DNA from: Vicugna pacos
Lineage: Eukaryota; Chordata; Mammalia; Artiodactyla; Camelidae
Length of the DNA: 64,000 bases
Reading direction: 5' to 3'
Assembly (NCBI RefSeq): GCF_048564905.1
Contig: NC_133008.1
Span: forward strand, 3,990,453 to 4,054,452
Notes under the pieces: generated by a model
What the model saw: only the letters and a program-made list of their open reading frames with translations
Databases searched by the model: none
What the model was told of the DNA's origin: nothing
Shown: positions 38,200 to 49,790 of the stretch, one piece after another
Position numbering within the stretch: the stretch's first letter is position 1
Layout: each line of letters opens with the position of its first letter
Program-made: the position numbers and the translations under genes

Positions 38200-38790
38200 C
38201 CTCCCCATAAGGAAATCCGGCATCCACACTGCCCCTGAAGTCCCCAAGCAGCCCCGATGCCCCTTTCCCACTGGTCACCTCCCAGCCTGTGAATGGTTTT
38301 CTAATGACCCTCCCAGTTGGTGGCACCATCCCCCTCTTCCCTGCTACACACACGCGTGCGCGCGTGCACACACACACACACTCACAGCCAAGGCAGCCTT
38401 CCCAAAGCACAAATTTGATTACATCACCCCCACTTCAAACCCTTCAGAGGCTCCCGGGTAGAGTTATAGCCCGACCCCCGACCCTGCTTGCCCAGCCTCA
38501 CCTCAGTACCCAGGTCCCCAGTGACCTCAGGGGCCCCGTGACCTGCTGCTACTTCCCACTTGCCTCCAGGCTCATTTTGACTGTTTGTCAAGGAAGCCTT
38601 CCTTCCCTCCAACCTCCGCACTTTGGGTTAGGTGCCCTGCTGTGTTCCTAGAACAATCTACACTAAGTCAACTTCCGACACTACTAAGCTCTCAAGAAGC
38701 AAGTACATTTCTTACTATTCTGGGTCCACCCCTCTCCCCTAGACACTCAGAATTGCGTGTGTTATGAATAAATGAATGACGGGGTGGTGC
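38200..38790 (+). repeat. L2 LINE 3' end
   Basis: 'AAATTTGATTACATCACCCCCACTTCAAACCCTTCAGAGGCTCCCGGG' matches the L2 'CTGATCATGTCACTCCCCTGCTTAAAACCCTCCAGTGGCTCCC' block. A later 'AAGGAAGCCTTCCTTCCCTCC' part and a 3' end at 'GAATAAATGAATGA' fit the L2 terminus. A CA/CG repeat lies inside it (38346-38385). Confidence 0.75.
38346..38385 (+). repeat. alternating CA/CG microsatellite
   Basis: A strict alternating pyrimidine-purine run, ACACACGCGTGCGCGCGTGC followed by (CA)n. Confidence 0.9.
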
Positions 38791-38809
38791 TCAAAGGGAC
38801 AGGCAGAGC

Positions 38810-39240
38810 TGCTCTCCTGAGGGTCACTTCATGCTAACACCCTTCACTGCCTCCTCTGAGTCAGTTCTAGTAAAAATCAAGCTCCTCCAAAGCCCTCCAC
38901 ACCTAGGCCCTCTCCAGTGTCCTTCCCAGCAGGGGCACCCACCACCCTGGACCACATAGGGCACTCTCCCCGAGTCCCAATCCCACAAGCCTCCAGGCCT
39001 CTACCCGTGTTTCTCCTGCCACCTGAGTCACCCTCTTGATTCCTTCTCCTGGCTGACTCTTACTCTGTCCTCAGAACTGAATGTAGAGCCAATTTCTTCC
39101 AGGAAGTCCTCTCTGATGATGTCCTTTAGCTCTTGGCCAGGCTCCCTCTACAGCAGCACTGCTTGGCGACCAACTGGTATTTGTCCACATTCTCCTTTGA
39201 GACCATGACCTCTTGGAGGCCACGTGGGAAAAAGGAGTGA
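38810..39240 (+). repeat. second L2 LINE 3' piece
   Basis: 'AATCAAGCTCCTCCAAAGCCCTCCACACCTAGGCCCTC', 'CTCCTGCCACC' and 'TTCTTCCAGGAAGTCCTCTCTGATGATGTCC' follow the L2 3' order in the same orientation as the preceding copy. Confidence 0.6.
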
Positions 39241-40224
39241 GGTGACAAGAGGGGTGGGAAGAGCAAACAGCAAAATCACAGCCCAAGTCCCAAATTCAAG
39301 GATTCTGTCTCAGATAAAAAGAATAAAATGTTTCATACGTGTGTCATTTGGCTATGATTTTTGTGGCTCATGGAAAACAAGAGCTTGGTGTTCAAGTATA
39401 AAATCCAAGTTACATGCAAAGAAATGTATACATTCATATCCAAAGGAAACCAGAGCGGCTCAACAACAGTTTGCAGTTAAAATCCAATGGAACTTTGATA
39501 AAGGCAATCTCCCTCTCTCTTTTTATTTTTATTTATTCTTTTTGGTATCATATAGATTTAGAAGTATTTGTATAACTAAATGATGGCTACAGCCTATGAT
39601 TCTGCACTGGAGTGTTTGGGGCTAATGAAGCCCAGATTACATGCACTGTGTAAATGCAATCACACCGAAACAATGACAGGCGCCCTAGTGTCTGAGCTGA
39701 ATTTCCAAAGCAGAGAACCTTACGTTGGAAGACAGCTCTCAGTATAAAGTAAGAAATGCAATGTTCTATACTTAATTTCATTCGCTTTATGGGCCATTGA
39801 CAGATAATATATCTTGTCTAATGAAACCCCAAAATATATTGTCATCTTCGATTTTCTCCATCTGACTGTTTTATGCTAAATTTGGATATCAAACCCTCAC
39901 TCCATACGGAAAGCTCAGGCCTATGCTGCAGCACAGTTACATCCCGAGGAAGAAAGCCGATCAAGGGAGAACTGGAGAGTTTCCCTTCAGAAGCTGCTAA
40001 GTGTGGTTTTGCACCTGTATGTCATTTGCAACCACGTCATCGTCAAAGGAGTAAAACCTTACATCTGTAGGGCATAAAGCACTGCGGTGCTTCCGAACCA
40101 TCAAAGAACGCTGAGCTTTGTGCAACAGTCCTGAGGCACTTAAAGAGTACTTTCTCTGAAAGGCTCCAAAACTGACTCACTTCACAATTTCAGGTACAAC
40201 GGGGAGGTACCGGAATTAGTAGAG

Positions 40225-40420
40225 AGAACATGCCCTTGATGTCTGACAAGGCCCTGCTTGAATCCTGCTACAGCATTTACTAGCCGGTAAACGGACCAAT
40301 TCCTTAACCCCTCTGAGAAGGCTTCCCAATCTGCAAAACGGGGCTGCCACCGCCCACTTGGGAGGCATGGATGTGAATGTAACACACAAGTAGGGCGGCA
40401 GACTGGTACCTGACACGGGC
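40225..40420 (+). repeat. MIR SINE
   Basis: 'GCTTGAATCCTGCTACAGCATTTACTAGCCGGTAAACGGACC', 'CTTAACCCCTCTGAGAAGGCTTCCCAATCTGCAAAACGGGGC' is the forward MIR core. Confidence 0.8.
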
Positions 40421-41089
40421 CCTGGCTAGTTTCCCACTGCTGCCCTTCTCCCCTTTTAAATTTGCACTGTTCCCCCTGGTAAGGGTGAAGCCCCCGGAAC
40501 AGACTGCCCAATTCTTCTGTGTATCCCCGGATACATGCCTTACCCTTAGGAGGCCAGAAAAACAACTGCGTCCACCACAGTCACTATCAATGTTCTTAAG
40601 AGTCTGGGTTTTTTTAACTCTATGTTTCAGGGAGACAATTCCAGAATTGTTCAACCACCTTTCTCCAGGTTGGCTCCTCTCCCAGCGCCCATCCCTTCTC
40701 ACCTCAAATCTTCTGTCTGATTGCCTTTTGTTCATGGGAAAGAGAGTCCGCTAGGGTGCGGTCTCCCAAGGCCTCCTTCCCTTACTCACAGGAGAGTGTG
40801 ACTACCTTCTCCCAACTCCCCACTCCGACTCCAGCTTGTGAGGAGGTTCCCCTCCTGGACCCTGCAGCCTCTGGATCGTCCCAAGACAGGCACACGTGGC
40901 CACAACCCTCCCTTCATATTTCTTCCTGGGTGGCCCTGCCCACCCCCCAGAACCTTAAGGATAAATGCCATTGCTCTGAAAATCGCAAACGCTGCTGACT
41001 GACACAGCAAACCTGCATGGTCTGGGCTTTCCTCCAAACCAGGCACAGCCCTGCCCCCCCCTCAGACACAGTCTGCACCTCTTGAGATG

Positions 41090-41440
41090 AGCTGATCCAC
41101 TTGCATGGCTGTGAACACAAGCTAAGAATGACGAATCCCAACCTGTATCTCTAGTCCCCCTACTTCACCTGAGCCCCAGGCTCATAGACCCGAGTGCCTC
41201 TTGGAAGTCCTAACTTGAATGACAAATGGCATCTTAAAAATGCCTTATGTCAAAAAAAATAAGCCTTATGTCCACCATTTACTCTAGACTTCGATTCCTG
41301 GCAGGTACCTCCCAGGCTCCCCATTTTAGTAACAGCCCCAGCACCCACCAAGGTATTTGAGGTCACATTCAATTTCCACTGTTCCCTCCACCTGACTCTG
41401 CCCTGGAATCAGTCTTGTCATTTCTGTCACTAAGCCAGTC
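41090..41440 (+). repeat. L2 LINE fragment
   Basis: 'CAACCTGTATCTCTAGTCCCCCTACTTCACCTGAGC', then 'CTTGAATGACAAATGGCATCTTA' and 'CAGGCTCCCCATTTTAGTAACAG' parallel the L2 'CATATATCCAACTGCCTGCTTGACATC' and following blocks. It is very diverged. Confidence 0.4.
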
Positions 41441-41449
41441 TCAAGACTG

Positions 41450-44400
41450 GTTCTGCAGGGACCACGGACGGAAACCCACAAGCTCACAGCAAGGTGCACT
41501 GAGTCACAGTCCTCCGAAGGGAGCTCCCTGGAGGGGGAGGCATCTCCTGCCGCTGGTCACCTCAGAAGGCACTGGATTCTCACAAAGGAGGACCAGGAGA
41601 AGGGACTCAAGGATCTCCTGTGGTCTGAGCTTTGAAGGGCCCGAGGTCTGGGGGAGCTACTAGTTAGCTGACACTCCTGCAAGTGAGCAGATGAGGATGG
41701 GGAACCCAGGCAAGTCTGTTCTCGCTCCGACCCCTGGTCTCTCGGGAGCCACGGAAAGGCCTGTTTTCTTGGCACAGCCCGGCCATCACAGATGCCAGCC
41801 TGCATTTGCCAACCCAGACAGCCTAGACTGCTACTTGCGACTCTTACTTCTGTTCTGTTCCCCCCCAGAATGTGATGGACTCTTTCAGAAAGTCTGGCCT
41901 GTCTCAAGCGAGACCAAGTCAGTGAAGGATGAAGTGTCCACATTTGGACCAGAGCATGAAAGGAGAAACAAGTCTCATGGCCAGCATGACGGTGGTGGCC
42001 AAACCATTCCCCTGGGTGAGAAGAACCATGGTCGGGGTGAGAATGCAAGGTCCCTTCACGGCTGACAGGGGTGTTGGAGATTCACTACCGCAAAATAACG
42101 ACACGGCCGTCAGTGGTGGACATCAGCTGCAACAGACACAGAGTCAGCTATTTACTGCCAAAAAGGGGTTAAAGTACAGGCCGGTGCAGGGAGGCCTGCA
42201 CGGCTGCTGAGGCAAACCACAGACCTGGCTCTTAATGCCCACTGGCTGAAGCAGAGAGGAAGCTACGGTCCCATTTAGCGGTCCCTGTGTCCACCAGATC
42301 CAAGTGAACCAGCTACTTAGGAGAAGGCCATGTTGTCCTGATGCTTCGAAAAACCAGCCTCATAAAGTGAACAAAAGAGTTTCATGTATTTTAGACCCGC
42401 TCCTGCCCCTCTATTTATGCAAAGTAAAGTAAATGGCACTGGGAAGGTAAATGCAAAAAAAACCCAAAAAACAAAAAACCGGTGACTGCTTCCTCCAACA
42501 GCATCCCCTGCAGCTGCTCACCCCCGAGCCGGCCACTTCCTCACCAGTGACCGCCAGCCAGGAAGCGCCGTCACGCACGTCACACAGCGACAGCCAGGAA
42601 CCGCGTACCGAGCACGTTTGTGTAAAAGCCAGAATCAAGCAAGGTGCTGCAGATTTTGACTTTCCAAGTTTAAATACTCCATGAAAATATCCCTCAGCAG
42701 CCGCCTAAATCAATTCGCATCTCACTTCTTCAAAACAAATAAGCAAAATTAGTAAGAGCACATTTGTCACCAAATATAAGGAGGAACAAACAGGTTCCTC
42801 AAAGCAAGGACTTTAACAGGTATCAAACTCCAGTGGGTGATGGGCTAACAGAGCAAAAATTTCAAAAAACTAGAAAATAAAAAGATGACCAGGATAATAT
42901 ATGGATCAAGGCAACTGTTATGTTTTTGCTTTTTAAAGTGATGGAGACAGCACAGAGGGCGATCTGACTATTTCCAATGCAGGGTGTGCAAAGCCCACAT
43001 TTTCAGACCCAACAACATGCTCACAGGGTGGTATAAGAGAAAAAGGAAAATAGAAAAAGGAAAAGAGGAACAGCGAAAATTAGAAACACACGAGAACAAA
43101 AACAACTGAGAGCATTTACAAGAATTTACATGAGTGTGATGAGGACAGGGACGTGGGGACGGTGAGACCCACCCTCACCTCCTGATCCAGGAAAGGCAGG
43201 GGCCTGAGGGGAGCGGCGCTGCCGAGGGACCACAACGTGGTCAGCGCCCCAAACCAAAACTTCACCTAAATGCGTGTAGACAGCTTTTGAGCTACAAAAT
43301 GTGGTCGCATTTCAAGCTGGACAATTTTACTCACTCCCACCAAGAGAAACAGGGGAGAATTAGGCTCTGCTCCTGAACCAAAGCATTCTTTTAAAAATTA
43401 ATGACTGTGGAATAGTAAAAGCAACAATGGAGTAAAAGTGACTGGAAGAGAACTTGCTTGACCCGAGCTCACTGGCCGCGTTATCTCACTGACGTTCAGA
43501 TGCTGGCTGAGACCTTATGGTACCAAAACAGACAGACCCACAAGGAGGGAGGTTTAATGCGCTGCTGTATTGTGGTGCCAGGAGCCATGCCTGGTACACG
43601 AGGTTCTGGGTAAAACAATGGTGACAGTGTCAACCACTATGGGCTAAGCACACATCCAGCTACTCCGCCAAATCCCAAGGGCAGACTTCAAAAGGCAAAA
43701 ACAAGCTGGCATTCTGTGGTGGGTCTGCAGACTCAGAGCCAAGCAGTTGCTGAGCAAAAATGTCACCAGTGCCTCCTATGACAAAAGAGGAGGCACTGGC
43801 CTGGGGGCTGGGGCAGGGCTCCAGGGTTCCACTGCTCACTCACCAGTCTGTGCAGGGTGAGAAGGTGGTCCCTGCTTACGTTGAACCGATGCACCTACCT
43901 TGACTAATGCCTGGGGGCTCAGCAGGAGGTGACAAATCAGGTGAACAGAGCCAGCCTGGGTGTGGCCAGTGCTGGCAGCTGTGCCCTCAGCTTTGCCTAG
44001 GCCACTAAACCTGCCAGCTCATCTATAAGGAGCAGAAGGGGAGTGCAGGTGCGTAGATCACAGGGCCTTGTGAGGACAAGTACAGATCATGGCCACGACA
44101 TGCCTCTCCCCTTTCTTATACCATAGAGGCATGTCCGGGGAGGAAGTCAAAATTAATCCAGAGCCCGCCAGGCACCACATGCAGGTGGGACACGGATCCC
44201 CTGTGCCTGTCATTAACAGGACTGGTGTGGACTTTCTTTTTATCAATTCTCTGGCATCTTCTCCTCCAACTTACCAACAACCAGAAAATAGAATCTGACG
44301 TTAGAATCACAGAGAATCATAGAACACCTCCTCCACATCAGGCCCGGAAGCAAGGGCCAGGTCCTCCGACCGTCACCTGTGGGACCGCCATGAGCGCTCT

Positions 44401-45444
44401 CAAGACTTAAGGCCTGAGGCCGTAGGCCGGGGGGACACAGCTCCCCTCAATCTCCCCAGTAAAGGGGGACCACCCATCGGCAAAGACATCTCACCCTCTT
44501 CTGCCCGAGGGACAACTTGAAAGATACACAGGGAATCATGGTAGAGGGTGAGGGGCTAGGCAGCCCAGAAGAGCTCGTCTGCACTTCCAAGGCATAGTGG
44601 GGCCTTTGACCTAATCACAGGGACAAAGTGAGGACGAATTTTTCCCTGCCCTGTCCCATTATCCGTGACACGCCTTTCCCTGCGTAAGGAGCTCATTCGG
44701 AAGACCCTGGCAGTGTTTCTGATATCATAACTTGGCATGGCGGCCGTCAGGCAGGGTAGAGGGCCTGAGCCGTGTTGGTGCTGGGCCTGGGAGGCAGGAG
44801 ACATCCGCTCCACCCCCAGCTCAACCAGCGCTTCGTTCTGCATCTCGGGATTCAGAGTCTCATCTATAAACAAAGGGATGAAACTGTCCCACGACAGGCT
44901 GTCCAACAGGAATGAAATGAGAGTCATGTAAATAATGTTTCCCAGTTGCCACGTTTAAAAAGTAAAAAAAAGGGAAAAAAAAACTAGAAACTGATTTTAA
45001 GAACAGATCTTACTTATTCTACTGTATGTAAAATACTATCATTTTGACATATAATCAATATAGAAAGTAAGAAGATAGTTTACATTCTTTTTACTAGACA
45101 AGTTTCAGCATCTGATGTGCATTTGACCTACAGCACATCTCAGCTCAGACCAGCCTCCTCCCCAGCGCTAGTAGCATCATTGGCTGTGGCTACTCTATTG
45201 GACAGCAACTCCAGGGGTCCCACCAAGTGTCCTGGCTGAAAAGGGGGAGTAAGTGTCCACACTAACCCTAAAAGAATCTCTCTGAAACAAAGGCGGATTC
45301 ACTTTTAAACGTCTGAAAACTGGCGGGCTGCACCTCCTTCCCGCCTTGGCTACAAGACAGCCCTCTTTCTTGCTGATCCCATTCAGGATGTAGGGAAGCA
45401 ACCTTTCACACAGCCAGGGTGGCCCGGCCTCCAGGTTGACTTGC
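41450..45444 (-). other. intron-like sequence of the TRAPPC9-like copy
   Basis: It adjoins the donor of the start-codon exon. Two long open frames overlap on opposite strands at 41557-42065 without recognisable homology. Candidate minus-strand donors occur at about 43174, 43853 and 43902, but none bounds sequence that aligns with the next TRAPPC9 exon. The A-rich part at 44940-45080 holds nothing recognisable. Confidence 0.35.
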
Positions 45445-46017
45445 CTGCTGTCTGTGTTCAGTCCCACGAAGTCCTCCTTCTCAAACAGGATGTAGAGGAA
45501 GGGAGTCTTCTCCCCAGAATTTTCGGGGTCCCCATCCAGCCACTTGGACTTGGGCAAGATGAAGAGAGACTCAGTGAAGTCCTCGATCCTCTTCTCCACC
45601 ACCCTGCAGTCCTCGTAGATTGAAGGCCACGTCGGCACGCGGCTGCTCGGCCACCTCCCCATACAGCACAAAGACAAAGAGCTGAGAGTCATAGAGTGTG
45701 GTGCCATACAGCTCCTCTGTGCATGGAGCTTCTAGATGGTCTTGGCCAAGAGGCAGTCGGTAATGGTGACAAGGCCCATGACATTGCGGTGGGTCTGGAA
45801 GTCACTCCATCCATTCTCGGGCACATAGTGATACCTATAGTAGATACAGAGTGCCCACTGGGAGCCGCACGGGCTGATCTGGCTCACCAAGGAGATTCCA
45901 TTATAAATGAAAAAGAAATTCTCCTCTAAGATGATCCCCACGGATTGGACCCCAACGGGGAGAGTCTGGTGATCCTCAGCACATTGCACATAGTCAGGGG
46001 CGCTCATGTTGCAGGCC
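45445..46017 (-). pseudogene. TRAPPC9-like pseudogene, start-codon exon
   Basis: On the minus strand an acceptor (CCTCTCGGCAG) is followed by GGCCTGCAAC and an ATG at 46007. The product starts [18 protein letters not shown] and continues with [21 protein letters not shown] and [18 protein letters not shown]. This aligns with the recalled TRAPPC9 N terminus ([18 protein letters not shown]...GDFQTHRKVVGLITITDC), at roughly 70% of residues. After about 92 codons a small deletion and a TAG interrupt it. A shifted frame carries [20 protein letters not shown], and a third carries [20 protein letters not shown] and [12 protein letters not shown]. So there are at least two frameshifts and one stop. 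The exon ends CAG|GCAAGT, a GC-type donor. Exon borders show it is a duplicated copy with introns, not a processed one. The protein would be non-functional. Confidence 0.85.
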
Positions 46018-46441
46018 CTGCCGAGAGGGGAGAGTTCGAGGTACATACTGTGCTGTGGGCTGCGTGCCTCACTGGGCTGCGGCGACCTGGTGTGTACCAG
46101 CCAGAATGCAAGGGAAGCCCAAGCAAATCGGGGGTAAGTTTGCCCTCAGCGTCTGCACATGGATACTGTAGCTAAGATCACATTACCCAGCTTTTGGTCT
46201 AGGCTTCCATCCCCTGCAGGAAAGGGTCATTTCTTGTTTTCTGTTTCCAAGCACCTAGCCAGGCCCTGATGCAAAGTCAGTGCTCAAAACTGCTGAATAA
46301 AGGAATGAAAAAAGGAACTGCTTCCCCACCTCTCAGCAGGATATAATGCAAAGAACCATAGTGGGATCAAAATATCTGGATTTCAATTCCAATTTATTTG
46401 AACTCCTAAGGTGCAGAATAATGGGTAGGAAAACTTGCTTT

Positions 46442-46560
46442 GGGGAGGAGGGTACAGTTCAGTGGTAAAGCACGTGCTTAGCATGTACGAGGACTTTGGC
46501 TCAATTCTCAGTACCTCATTTTAAAAAATGCAACAAATAAATAAACCTAATTACCCCCCT
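46442..46560 (+). repeat. camelid vic-1-type SINE, complete
   Basis: About 119 bp: head GGGGAGGAGGGTACAGTTCAGTGGTAAAGC (A box), 'GCTTAGCATGTACGAGG', 'TGGCTCAATTCTCAGTACCTC' (B box region), then an A-rich linker, CAAATAAATAAACCTAATTACCCCCC. This is the clearest copy and the main reason for the camelid call. It lies just upstream, on the minus strand, of the pseudogene's start-codon exon, inside its first intron. Confidence 0.85.
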
Positions 46561-46589
46561 CAAAAATATTTTTTCAATTCAAAATTCAA

Positions 46590-46650
46590 AATAAAAACAC
46601 CTTGCAATTGACACAACATTGTAAACTTGACTATAAAACAATTTAAAAAA
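46590..46650 (+). repeat. short L1 3' end piece
   Basis: 'TTGCAATTGACACAACATTGTAAACTTGACTATAAAACAATTTAAAAAAA' matches the artiodactyl L1 terminus (ACACAACATTGTAAATCAACTATACTTCAATAAAA). It directly follows the SINE. Confidence 0.5.
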
Positions 46651-46959
46651 ATCCTTGCCTTACAAGAATACATCTGGATTATGGAAGTTTGCAAATGTAA
46701 AATGCCTAGAGTACCACCTGCATAAGTAGGAACTATACAAATGTGCTATCCCTCATTTATGAGCTATTTTTCCTTTGGGGAGATCATAACTTCTCAGAGA
46801 TATTTTTCTCATATTAAAAAAAAAAAAGAAAACATTACCTGATTCTCCATACTGCTGAAGAATCAGATAACCCTACAAAAGCATCTGAATCATACAGTTT
46901 ATTCAATAAATGTTTGTTGAATGAATGAATAAACAAGCAAAATGAATGCTGCTCCCTGG

Positions 46960-47130
46960 CACAGACCATCATAAGGTTACTGCCTGGAAATGCCAAGCCC
47001 ACGTTCCACCCGACTCTACACTAACCACGTGGGTGACCTGGGCAGGCCTGTGTGCTTCTCTAAACACCAGTTTATTCATAAATAGAAATGAGGGCAATAA
47101 CACAATCATAAAAGCATTAGTGAGTCACGA
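46960..47130 (+). repeat. MIR SINE, diverged
   Basis: 'CACGTTCCACCCGACTCTACACTAACCACGTGGGTGACCTGGGCAGG', 'CTAAACACCAGTTTATTCATAAATAGAAATGAGGG' is the forward MIR order. Confidence 0.55.
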
Positions 47131-47919
47131 ATGAATACTACCCCAACCTTGCAAGATGGAACCATTAAAGAAAATTGGGCAAAGAGTCCATAGGCCCTCT
47201 CCATATTATCTCTTACAACTACATGGGAATCTACATTACATCTCAAAATAAAAAGTCTAATTTTTTAAAGAGGCTATTGAGGTTAAATGAGCTCACTGTC
47301 TCAAATAAGGAACACACAGTACAAATAAGACAATGCACAGCCCATGAGATACACTCAGTAAATATTCCCACTGAACCCACTAGTCCCCCCAACTTCAGAG
47401 CACGAGGAAGGGTCCTCGTGGCCAGAGGCCACTGCACCTGAAGCTAACAAAGCTAATGGTCCCCACTTTCAATAGCCCCTGCCATCACCCTAGGTCTAAT
47501 TTTGTATTTGTAATTTTTTCTTTTTATTAAATAGAAATCCCCAGTTACATAGCCTTCAGGTCACCAAAATCTGACCACAGAGATCATGATGGCAACCCTG
47601 CTTGGTGAAACAATAAAATGAAAAGCCTTTTCCACAAGACCTCTGTGAAAATCTACTAGGGAACTTCAACCTGGACTGAGAGGAAGAGGACTGGGGAGGA
47701 GGGGGCCATCTGAGGCACACAGACCCATGGGCCACCTGTCCCACGATGGACTTTAGACTCAACACTCACCCTCCAGGAACTTCAAAATACACACAGACAG
47801 AGTGCTGTGGACAATATATATATATTTGTAAAGAAATACCTGACTCTCTAGCAGGTCTTGTATCTACCAAGACACAAATGGCTTATGTGAATAATGTTTC
47901 ACAAAAGCCTTAAAATATT

Positions 47920-48060
47920 ATCACCCCAACTCGACACATTAAGAAACTAGGGAGAGAGGTTTATCACATTGTGCAGGATTAGAGAGAGGCCACGTCAGAC
48001 ACCGTATTTAAACCCAAGCCTTTGCTCCAGTGCTTACACTAGAAAGTGTGACATACTGCC
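47920..48060 (-). repeat. MIR SINE
   Basis: 'TATTATCACCCCAACTCGACACATTAAGAAACTAGGGAGAGAGG' followed by 'AAACCCAAGCC' is the reverse-strand MIR core. Confidence 0.6.
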
Positions 48061-48784
48061 CCTTTCCTGCACTCTCCCTGCAATAAATCTCTGAAGAGTC
48101 TTTTCTCTGTCACCTGGAATCACAATCACATCAATTTTCCACAAAGAGCTATGTCACTCCTTGGAGGACTTATCAAAATCTAAAAGGTTGGGTTGAGAGG
48201 AGAGATTTGCATTTTCTGTTTCTCAAAGGAAACATGGCTTTAAAAGAAACTGAAAAGCGCTTATCTAGTCTAAGCCCTCATTGTGCAGAGAAAGAAACGG
48301 TGGCTCAGAAGAGATGAGGAAAGGCCTTATTAACAAATATTGCCTCAGCGCAGCACCAAGCCAGCCCTGGGCACTTCTGGGGGAGGATCTGGAAGGCCCA
48401 GGAGAATGAGTGTTACAAAACAGAAAGAGAAGAAGCATACAAGGCCCTGTCTCTACATCACCATACCATGAAGTTCCACCAAATTACCCAGTATGGGTGT
48501 AGCCAACATTAAGGTGAGCTAAACAGGTTATAGAAACCTGGAAGTCTCAACCATAGTGGAAATTCCAAAATTTACTGTTTTTTTCCAAGTTCAAACATCA
48601 GTTCAGTGGGCACTCTGTACCAGGGACTACACGAGGCCTGGAGTTCGCCCAAATACAGATCTCTATTATCACGTGTGCAAACCACACACAAGCCCACCAG
48701 AAGAAAAACGCCCACACATAAGATGGAATTACAGAAACCAAAAGCAGCCAACCAGCATATATTACTAGCAAAAACGGTGCTGCT

Positions 48785-49060
48785 AGAAATAGACTCATGG
48801 ACATAGAAAGCAAACTGTTTTTAGCAGGCAGGAAAGGGAGGATTAATAGATACACATTAATAAATATAAACTAAATGACAAGGACCTACTATATAGCACA
48901 GGGTACTATATTCAATTTCTTGTAATGAGTTGTACTAAAAACATTCTGAAAGACATGTATATACATATGCATATGCTTATAACTGAATCTCTGCTGTACA
49001 TCTGAAGCTAACATGGTAAATTGACTACACTTCAATAAAAAATAATTTTATATAATAAGC
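48785..49060 (+). mobile_element. L1 LINE 3' end, artiodactyl type
   Basis: 'AGACTCATGGACATAGAAAGCAAACTG', 'ACAAGGACCTACTATATAGCACAGGGTACTATATTCAATTTCTTGTAA' and 'GCTGTACATCTGAAGCTAACATGGTAAATTGACTACACTTCAATAAAAAA' is the typical 3' UTR of artiodactyl L1. Only the 3' end is present. Confidence 0.8.
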
Positions 49061-49369
49061 AAAAATAAAAGCAACGTCATAAAAAAAGTAAAAGAACACT
49101 GTAATCCCCTTAGCTGTAGGTGGTGGAGAACTCTGCAAGCACCAAGTCCACTCGAACACTCCAGCACTGGCTGTCACTAATTCTAACCATCAGAGAATCA
49201 CTTGGCTTCTAGGAGGTTACTTTTCTCTTCTGTGAAAGTCTACAGTTGCATCTAACGATGTATTGAATCTCATCATCCACAAACCCAAGAATTAATGAGG
49301 ATTTCCCATAGGCCTGGCTCTGGACAGATGAAAAGATAGGGTCCCAGATATATTCATGTGTAGAAGAAG

Positions 49370-49695
49370 TTTATTCCATAAAGACATTAATTCTTCCTGC
49401 TTTGATAGACAGATTCATTGCAATTCTGATTAGAATTCCTCCCAGATATTTCATGGAATGTAACAAGTTAATTTATGGTCAGGAACAGCCAAGAAACTTC
49501 TTTAGAACCACCAGTGGGAAGAAGTGGATAGGTCATTCATTTCCACTGGACTTTCTGATGTGATGAAAACGTTCTGGAATAATAATGGTTGCACAAATGT
49601 GAATATGCTAAAAGCTGCTGAATTGTAACATTTAAGTGGGTGGACTTCATGGTGTGTGAACAATATCACAATAAAGCTGTTATATGAAAAAATCC
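49370..49695 (+). mobile_element. old L1M LINE 3' piece
   Basis: An ORF2 snippet ('TTTGATAGACAGATTCATTGCAATTCTGATTAGAATTCC') joins directly to 3' UTR sequence ('GATGTGATGAAAACGTTCTGGAATAATAATGG' ... 'CAATATCACAATAAAGCTGTTATATGAAAAA'), so the middle is deleted. Confidence 0.7.
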
Positions 49696-49747
49696 TTCTT
49701 GCCAATTATTTTTCCCTCTATACTACTAGTCTGTCCCACAATTTAAG

Positions 49748-49753
49748 AAAAAC

Positions 49754-49785
<32 letters not shown>

Positions 49786-49790
49786 AAAAA
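49748..49790 (+). repeat. (AAAAC)n microsatellite
   Basis: About seven AAAAC/AAAACA units followed by an A run. Confidence 0.9.

Noticed and set aside
43174-43260. Minus-strand candidate exon before GTGAGGGTG
   Set aside because: A plausible acceptor and donor exist but the product does not align with TRAPPC9 and has no other support.
46442-46515. tRNA gene
   Set aside because: The tRNA-like head is part of a SINE with a repeat tail, and the arms do not fold into a proper cloverleaf.
47771-47806. Minus-strand exon-like segment with GGAGG|GTGAGTG donor
   Set aside because: The upstream acceptor (TATATATATTGTCCACAG) lacks a good pyrimidine tract and the 36-nt product matches nothing.
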